A DNA stretch of 64,000 nucleotides. Origin: Afifella sp. IM 167 (lineage in GTDB: Bacteria; Pseudomonadota; Alphaproteobacteria; Rhizobiales; Afifellaceae). Of the stretch, positions 59,305 to 64,000 are shown one piece after another. The position numbers and the translations under genes were made by a program. Within the stretch, counting starts at the first letter, position 1, and each line of letters begins with the position of its first letter. The stretch spans positions 62,001 to 126,000 of the forward strand of contig NZ_NSLC01000011.1 of NCBI RefSeq assembly GCF_020144925.1, written 5' to 3'. The notes under the pieces were generated by a model. The model made no database searches. It was given only the letters and a program-made list of their open reading frames with translations, and had not been told where the DNA came from.

Positions 59305-60600
59305 ATGCAGGAAACCGCACAGCGCCTTCTCGACGAGGCCGAGCGCGAGGCCGAAAGGCAGATCGCCATCCTGCGCGCCGTTTTGGGCGTCCTCTTTCTC
59401 GTCCTCATCCAGCTGACCGCCTTCGTCGTGCCGGAAGGGGCGGAGACCACCTTGCGGCAGCTCATGGCGGCGCGGATCGTCGCCGCCCTCCTCATCCTCG
59501 TCGGCCTCGGCGCGTATTTCGCCCTGACGCGCGGCTTCGGTATCCGCCGCCTCGCCTTCCTCACCGCGACCTTCGACGCCCTCCTCGTCCTCTCCGTCCT
59601 CGCCAACAACCTCCTCTCCGACGACGTGCCGGGCAGCTTCTTCTTCATCTTCCCCGGCATCTGGGTCGTGCCGATCCTCCTGGCCATCACCGCCGTCCGC
59701 TACCGGCCGCGGCTGCAGGCCTGGGTCGGCTTCCTCTATGTCGGCGGGCTGGGCATCGTCATGATGATCGGCGGGCCGGTGCCGATCGGCGAACGGGCGG
59801 AGATCCTCTCGCGCCTCGTCCTCGGCTTCGGCGTGCCGCCCAACCTCATCCGCCTCAGCATGATCGCGGCAGCGGCCTTCATCCTCGTCCTCGTCGCGCG
59901 GCGCGGTCGCCGGCTGCTGGAACGTGCCGTCGCGGAGACTTCCATGCGCATGGAACTGACGCGCTTCCTGCCGGGCGAGCTGGCGCCCGTCATCACCGAT
60001 CCGGAACTCGCCGAGCTCGGCCGCGGCAAGCGCCAGAAGGTCGCCATCGCCTTCGTCGACATGCGCGATTCGGCCGGATGGGCGGAGCGGATGGAGGCGG
60101 AGGCCTTTGCCGGCTTCATGACCGGCTTCCGCGGCCTTGTCTCCCAGGCGGCGGCGGAAACGGGCGGCATCGTCGACAAGTTCATCGGCGATGGGGCTCT
60201 CGTCCTTTTCGGCGCGCTCCGCCCGGCGGCGGACGACGCAGCCCGCAGCCTCGCCTTCGCCCGGCGCCTTCTGCGGCTTCTGGACGAATGGAATGCCCGC
60301 GAAGGACACGCGCCGCCCGCCCGCGCCGGCATCGGCCTGCATCAGGGCGAGGTCTTCTGCGGCATCGTCGGCAGCGACGAGCGGCGCGAATTCACCGTCC
60401 TCGGCGACGCCGCCAATGTCGCGGCGAGGCTGCAAGAGGCAACGAAGGACTTCTCCGTCCCGCTCCTTGCCTCCGCCTCGCTCCTCACGGAGGCGGGCGA
60501 AACCACGGGCTGGGAACAACTGGCCGAAAGGCCGCTACGCGGCCGGCACGCCCCCGTGCGCCTGATGGCGCCGCGAGAGCTTCTTACGCCGCCGGGCTGA
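59305..60600 (+). CDS. Membrane-anchored class III adenylate/guanylate cyclase
   Basis: It is 431 residues. Six hydrophobic segments lie between about 22 and 200, followed by a class III cyclase domain (about 243-410). The metal-binding aspartates are D252 (FVDMRDSAGWAERM) and D296 (IVDKFIGDGALVLFG), with the substrate-specifying Lys at 292. GIGLHQGEVFCGIVGSDERREFTVLGDAANVAARLQ near 335-370 carries the transition-state residues (the conserved N-xxx-R). Product would be cAMP or cGMP, and I favour cAMP. The membrane part has no recognised sensor domain. It lies between the taurine-type operon and the TonB operon, with no evident link to either. Confidence 0.9.
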   Translation: MQETAQRLLDEAEREAERQIAILRAVLGVLFLVLIQLTAFVVPEGAETTLRQLMAARIVAALLILVGLGAYFALTRGFGIRRLAFLTATFDALLVLSVLANNLLSDDVPGSFFFIFPGIWVVPILLAITAVRYRPRLQAWVGFLYVGGLGIVMMIGGPVPIGERAEILSRLVLGFGVPPNLIRLSMIAAAAFILVLVARRGRRLLERAVAETSMRMELTRFLPGELAPVITDPELAELGRGKRQKVAIAFVDMRDSAGWAERMEAEAFAGFMTGFRGLVSQAAAETGGIVDKFIGDGALVLFGALRPAADDAARSLAFARRLLRLLDEWNAREGHAPPARAGIGLHQGEVFCGIVGSDERREFTVLGDAANVAARLQEATKDFSVPLLASASLLTEAGETTGWEQLAERPLRGRHAPVRLMAPRELLTPPG

Positions 60601-60657
60601 GGGCGCCCTTTGCCCTTGCGCCATCGCCGCGCGGTGCGCATCGAGGCGTGTTCGGTA

Positions 60658-60686
60658 AATGTTGACCTTGACATTCACCTTATATC
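60658..60686 (+). promoter_or_regulatory. Possible promoter/operator of the TonB operon
   Basis: AATGT-TGACCTTG-ACATT (60658-60675) is a 5-bp inverted repeat with an 8-base spacer, followed by TATATC (60681-60686) 12 bases before the first possible ATG. In this position, in front of an exbB/tonB operon, an iron- or heme-responsive operator would be expected, but it does not match a Fur, Irr or RirA consensus that I can recall with certainty. Confidence 0.35.
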
Positions 60687-60698
60687 GCGGCTTCTGCC

Positions 60699-61256
60699 AT
60701 GAACGGGAGCCACGGGCTCCGGCGCGGCCGCAAGGCACGCGCCTTTTCGATGAGCACAGGGAGACGCATCGTGCCGATCCGCCCGCTTTCCTGGGCAAGG
60801 AAGGCCCTTTTCGCAGCAGGCCTTTCGCTCGCTTCGATGGCGCAGCCGGCAGCGTCGGCACCGGCGGCCGGGGAGCTCTCCGTCGAGCTCAACCGGCTGG
60901 CGGAAAATGGCGATGCCTGCCGCATGTCGCTCGTCTACACCAACGGCCTCGGCGTCACGGTGGAGGCGCTGGAGCTGGAGACCGTCCTCTTCGACCGCGA
61001 GGGCGGGGCCTCGCGGTTTCTCGTGGTGAAATCGCAGCCGCTCATCCCCGGCAAGATCCGCGTCTCGCAATACGACCTTGCCGGCATGGCCTGCGCGGAT
61101 GTCGGCTTCCTGCTCATCAACGACGTCGTCGCCTGCAAGGGCGAGGGGCTCGATCCGGCGGCATGCCTGGCCCGCCTTTCGCCCTCCAGCCGCACCCGCG
61201 CCGATCTCGTCGTGACGGAAGCCGACCGCGAGCCGGCCTCCGCCGGATCGGAGTAG
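60699..61256 (+). CDS. Exported protein of unknown function preceding exbB
   Basis: It is 185 residues from ATG 60699, or 168 from ATG 60750. A basic stretch and a hydrophobic segment (ALFAAGLSLASMAQPAASA, about 36-54) form a signal peptide. The mature ~130 residues show SVELNRLAENGDACRMSLVYTN and LPFDREGGASRFLVV-like beta-rich sequence, with cysteines in GDACRM, GMACAD, VACKG and PAACLA that could pair in the periplasm. I do not recognise the family. Its stop lies three bases before exbB, so it belongs to the TonB operon and may act with the complex in the periplasm. Confidence 0.78.
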   Translation: MNGSHGLRRGRKARAFSMSTGRRIVPIRPLSWARKALFAAGLSLASMAQPAASAPAAGELSVELNRLAENGDACRMSLVYTNGLGVTVEALELETVLFDREGGASRFLVVKSQPLIPGKIRVSQYDLAGMACADVGFLLINDVVACKGEGLDPAACLARLSPSSRTRADLVVTEADREPASAGSE

Positions 61257-61259
61257 GCC

Positions 61260-62174
61260 GTGACGGAGACCGGAATGCATTTTGCGGAAGCGCAGCTGAG
61301 GCTTGCGCAGGCCGCCACCGAGATGCCGACAGATAGCGCGGGCGCCCCGGCGGGCGGAGCGCCCGCGGCCATGGAGGCCGCACCCTCCCTGCCGGCTGCC
61401 CCTCTGCCCGACGCCGCCACCTCGTCGCCGCCGCCAGCCTTCGCGGCGGTGCCGGAACCGACGCTCGTCTTCGGCCACGACATCAGCCCCGCCCTCGATT
61501 TCCTCGCCCTCGGCGGGCCGGTCGTGGCGATCCTCCTCGTCCTTTCCGTCGCCGGCCTTGCCATCATCCTGAAGAAGCTCGTCGACATCCTGCCGCTCGG
61601 CGGAAGGCGACGGGCGAGGATCGCCGACGCCGTGGCGCTCTGGCGGCGCGGGGAAAGGCGCGAGGCTCTCGCCGCGGCCGAAAGCCTGAAGGGCCCGACC
61701 GCGGCCGTCGTCACCGCCGCCATGCGCATGTCGCTCGCCAGGGTGCCGGGCGCGCTCATCCGTGAGGAGGTGGAGCGGCTCGGCGGAGAGGAACTGCACC
61801 GGCTGCGGAGCTACCTTCGGGGCCTCGAAGCGATCGCGCAGGTCTCGCCCCTCCTCGGCCTTTTCGGCACCATCCTCGGCATGATCGAGGCCTTCCGGGT
61901 CCTCCAGGACGGGGGCTCGAACGTCGATCCGGCGATGCTCGCCGGCGGCATCTGGGTGGCGCTGCTGACCACGGCCGTCGGCCTTGCCGTCTCCATCCCC
62001 TGCAGCCTGGCGCTGCACTGGTTCGAGGGACGGATCGACGGCGAGCGCCAGTCGATCGAGAGCCTTGCAACCTCCGTCCTCGTCTCCGGCGAGGCGGCGG
62101 CGCATGCCGGCAGCGAGAGCGAGACGGCGCGCGACGCAAGGCCCCATATCGGCGAGGTCGCGCATGCACATTGA
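61260..62174 (+). CDS. exbB: MotA/TolQ/ExbB proton channel family protein
   Basis: It is 304 residues from GTG 61260, with GGAG seven bases upstream. The first ~75 residues are Ala/Pro-rich and may include a signal-like or periplasmic extension. Three membrane segments follow, at about 78-105, 190-215 and 225-255. SPLLGLFGTILGMIEAFRVLQ near 198-218 and AGGIWVALLTTAVGLAVSIPC near 225-245 hold the conserved small/Thr residues of the ExbB/TolQ channel. It forms the pentameric motor with the ExbD proteins encoded downstream and energises TonB. The stop overlaps the first exbD by 11 bases. Confidence 0.92.
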   Translation: MTETGMHFAEAQLRLAQAATEMPTDSAGAPAGGAPAAMEAAPSLPAAPLPDAATSSPPPAFAAVPEPTLVFGHDISPALDFLALGGPVVAILLVLSVAGLAIILKKLVDILPLGGRRRARIADAVALWRRGERREALAAAESLKGPTAAVVTAAMRMSLARVPGALIREEVERLGGEELHRLRSYLRGLEAIAQVSPLLGLFGTILGMIEAFRVLQDGGSNVDPAMLAGGIWVALLTTAVGLAVSIPCSLALHWFEGRIDGERQSIESLATSVLVSGEAAAHAGSESETARDARPHIGEVAHAH

Positions 62175-62556
62175 CCGGCATCGCCCGCGCCACCGCGCCA
62201 TGAGCATGACGCCGCTGATCGACGTCGTCTTCCTGCTCCTGCTCTTCTTCATGCTCGCCTCCACCTTCGCCCGCTTCGGCGCGGTGGACGTGTCGCTGGC
62301 GAGCGAGGGCGGGGGAACGGCGACGCCGGGCGAGACGCGCAGCGTGCTCCTCTCCGTCGCCGAAGATGCCGGCTTCGCCATCGACGGGGCCGCCGTCACG
62401 AAGGCGGGGATCGCCGAGGCGCTGAAGACCGGCCGGCCGGAAGGCAAATGGCGCGTCGTCGTCAGAGCCTCGCCGCGGGCCGTCGCCCAGGATGTGGTGG
62501 ATGCGATCGACGAGGCGCGCAGGGCCGCCATCGGCCCGGTGCTGCTCGTCCACTGA
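62164..62556 (+). CDS. exbD: ExbD/TolR-family biopolymer transport protein, Asp-bearing copy
   Basis: It is 130 residues: a short cytoplasmic N-terminus, one membrane helix (about 16-38) and a periplasmic domain. D20 in MTPLIDVVFLLLLFFML is the conserved proton-translocating aspartate of ExbD/TolR. It is the first of two exbD-type genes in the operon and overlaps exbB by 11 bases. The periplasmic part ends with DVVDAIDEARRAAIGPVLLV. Confidence 0.9.
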   Translation: MHIDRHRPRHRAMSMTPLIDVVFLLLLFFMLASTFARFGAVDVSLASEGGGTATPGETRSVLLSVAEDAGFAIDGAAVTKAGIAEALKTGRPEGKWRVVVRASPRAVAQDVVDAIDEARRAAIGPVLLVH

Positions 62557-62564
62557 GGCGCGTC

Positions 62565-62966
62565 ATGAAACTTCCGCCGCAGACGCCGTCCCGAGCCGCC
62601 GACGACCTCGTGCCGCTCATCAACGTCGTCTTCCTGCTCCTCATCTTCTTCCTGCTCGCCGGCACGCTGATGCCAGCGCCGGCGGCCCCCGTGCGCTATA
62701 TCGAGGGCGCCGGCGAAGCCGCCCCGCAGATCCCCGCCGACGCCGTCTATGTCGACAGGGCAGGGGTCATCTACCTCAAGGGCGGTCCCGCCTCTCCGGA
62801 AGCGCTGACGGCCCGTCTCGCCGAGGCGCGCGGGAAGGCAGGGCCGCTGCCGCTCGTGCTCGACCGGGCTCTCGCCATGGAGACCGTACAGCCGGTGCTT
62901 GCCCGCCTCAGCGAGGCGGGTATCACCAGGGTCGAGATCGTCACCCTTCGCGGCAGTGCCAGATGA
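62565..62966 (+). CDS. exbD: ExbD/TolR-family protein with Asn in place of the proton-carrying Asp
   Basis: It is 133 residues with the same topology as the preceding ExbD. The membrane motif reads LVPLINVVFLLLIFFLL, so residue 20 is Asn (codon AAC, 62622-62624) where the first copy has Asp. Everything else looks intact, with a periplasmic domain ending VQPVLARLSEAGITRVEIVTL. It is likely the non-protonated partner in a mixed ExbD pair within the ExbB ring. It starts eight bases after the first exbD and overlaps tonB by four bases (ATGA). Confidence 0.88.
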   Translation: MKLPPQTPSRAADDLVPLINVVFLLLIFFLLAGTLMPAPAAPVRYIEGAGEAAPQIPADAVYVDRAGVIYLKGGPASPEALTARLAEARGKAGPLPLVLDRALAMETVQPVLARLSEAGITRVEIVTLRGSAR

Positions 62967-64000
62967 GAGCGGAGCGCCTTCACTGGAGCCTTGCCATCGG
63001 CGGCGCCGCGCTTCTGCATCTTTGCGTCCTCTTCTATTTCGCGCAGGCGGCAGAACCCGCCGCCGGAGGCGGAGCCGGCCGGCCGCAGGCCGTCATCGGC
63101 ATCGCCGAAGCCAATCTCTTCCTGCCGACGAGCGAGGACGCCCCGCCCGTGGAGCAACTCTTGGAGGTGGCGAGGGACGACACCGCCGAACCGGCCGAGG
63201 AAGTGGAGGAAGTCTCCGAGGCCGAGCCCGTGGAGCTCGCTTCCGTGACGCCCGAGGAGGTTTCGCCCGTTGCGCCGGAGGAGATCGAACCCGCCGATTT
63301 AACGCCGGAGACCGAGGAGGCGCGGGAAGCAGAAGAGCTTTCGGAAGTGGAGCCGGAAACGTTATCGGAGGCGGAGCCGACGGCGCTAGCCGAGAGGGCG
63401 GCGGAGGAAGCCGCCCCGCTGCCGCCCGTCGCCGAGCCGCTGCAGAGCGTCGCCGTGGCGCGCGAGATCGAGCCCCTGCCCGAAACGCCCCTGCCGCAGG
63501 CGCGGCCGGACGAGGTTCCGCCGGACGTGCTCGTCGAATACCGGCGACAGCAGCGCGAGGAGGCACGCGAGCGCGAGCGGCGGGCCGCCGAAAGGAAGGC
63601 CGCCGCCGCACGTGTTACAGAAAGGAAGGAAGCCGAGAGGAAGGCCGCCGCCCGACAGCGAGCCGGAGCCGCCCAGCCCCGCAAGGCCGCCTCCGCCGCC
63701 GCCGTCGCGGGACGACAAAGCCCGCGCGATCCGGGGCCGAGCCGGCGCACCCTCTCCAACTACAATTCCCGCGTCTATTCCCATCTCGCCCGGCACAAGC
63801 GCTTTCCTTCCGGCGCCCGCCGCAACGGCGTCGCGACGGTGCGCTTCACGCTCAGCGCATCTGGCGGGGCGGGGGGCGTGCGGCTCGTCGCAAGCTCCGG
63901 CGATCCGGCGCTCGATCAGGCGGCCACCGCGATGGTGAAACGCGCCTCGCCCTTCCCGCCCATCCCGAGCGAGATTGGGCGGAGCTCCATGACCTTCACC
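62963..64000 (+). CDS. tonB: TonB-family energy transducer (3' partial)
   Basis: The frame is open to the end of the window (346 codons visible, no stop). The single N-terminal membrane anchor is LAIGGAALLHLCVLFYF (about 9-25), preceded by basic residues. The spacer is unusual. About residues 60-150 are rich in Glu with scattered Pro, and about 195-250 are rich in Arg, Lys, Ala and Glu (RREEARERERRAAERK-like). The C-terminal TonB domain starts near 268 (NYNSRVYSHLARHKRFPSGARRNGVATVRFTL) and reaches ALDQAATAMVKRASPFPPIP. Only its last few residues should lie beyond the window. It transduces ExbB-ExbD energy to outer-membrane receptors, which are not encoded here. Confidence 0.92.
   Translation, partial: MRAERLHWSLAIGGAALLHLCVLFYFAQAAEPAAGGGAGRPQAVIGIAEANLFLPTSEDAPPVEQLLEVARDDTAEPAEEVEEVSEAEPVELASVTPEEVSPVAPEEIEPADLTPETEEAREAEELSEVEPETLSEAEPTALAERAAEEAAPLPPVAEPLQSVAVAREIEPLPETPLPQARPDEVPPDVLVEYRRQQREEARERERRAAERKAAAARVTERKEAERKAAARQRAGAAQPRKAASAAAVAGRQSPRDPGPSRRTLSNYNSRVYSHLARHKRFPSGARRNGVATVRFTLSASGGAGGVRLVASSGDPALDQAATAMVKRASPFPPIPSEIGRSSMTFT

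Overview
The window is a 64-kb stretch of high-GC chromosome from an alphaproteobacterium, most likely a member of the Hyphomicrobiales (Rhizobiales). The evidence is the strong third-position G/C bias, the density of ABC, TRAP and tripartite tricarboxylate (TTT) uptake operons, an Lrp-type regulator divergent from a putA that lacks an N-terminal DNA-binding domain, a MocR-type regulator next to a taurine-type ABC system, and an exbB-exbD-exbD-tonB order. The genus cannot be fixed from sequence reading alone. No rRNA, tRNA, CRISPR, transposase or phage gene was seen. Nearly all of the DNA is coding, and almost every block is a self-contained catabolic island with its own transporter, enzymes and regulator.

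Layout. (1) 1-4839: the end of a polyamine/Fe3+-type ABC uptake operon (fused permease, Tat-exported binding protein), followed by an enolase-superfamily enzyme and an argininosuccinate-lyase-like protein with altered active-site motifs. (2) 5238-13805: a sugar-type ABC importer (binding protein, double ATPase, permease), a hydroxyacid dehydrogenase, a GntR regulator, an SMP-30 lactonase, an acid-sugar kinase (DUF1537) and a class II aldolase-type decarboxylase. This looks like a route from an imported sugar or lactone, through a 3-keto acid, to a triose phosphate. (3) 13873-19571: AMP nucleosidase, bifunctional PutA and its Lrp regulator. (4) 19593-31686: a divergon with a nine-gene operon (AtuA-like, DUF4387, TRAP P/Q/M, MmgE/PrpD, thiolase-like, DUF35, acyl-CoA ligase) facing a ThDP enzyme and a GntR regulator, with two mirror-image operator copies between them. 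This is the best candidate for an undescribed system. (5) 31778-34197: an ornithine-cyclodeaminase-family enzyme divergent from a DadA-like oxidoreductase.

(6) 34259-45651: a second ThDP enzyme and an IclR regulator, a TTT transporter (tctCBA), a short-chain dehydrogenase, an epimerase-family dehydrogenase, a second SMP-30 lactonase and a TRAP transporter. A 12-bp motif is shared by the two divergent promoter regions of this block and suggests one IclR regulon. (7) 45726-59188: omega-amino acid:pyruvate aminotransferase, aldo/keto reductase, cupin, DUF1028 and DUF2235 proteins, a sarcosine/dimethylglycine dehydrogenase-type flavoprotein, alanine dehydrogenase, a MocR regulator and a taurine-type ABC importer. 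Alanine made by transamination would be recycled to pyruvate by the alanine dehydrogenase. (8) 59305-64000: a membrane-anchored class III nucleotidyl cyclase, then an exported protein of unknown function and an ExbB-ExbD-ExbD-TonB energy-transduction operon that runs off the end.

Recurring themes are 4-bp ATGA start/stop overlaps inside operons and a GC-rich hairpin placed right after four of the six binding-protein genes, before the membrane or ATPase genes. Family names come from motif and length recognition. Substrates are inferences throughout unless stated otherwise.
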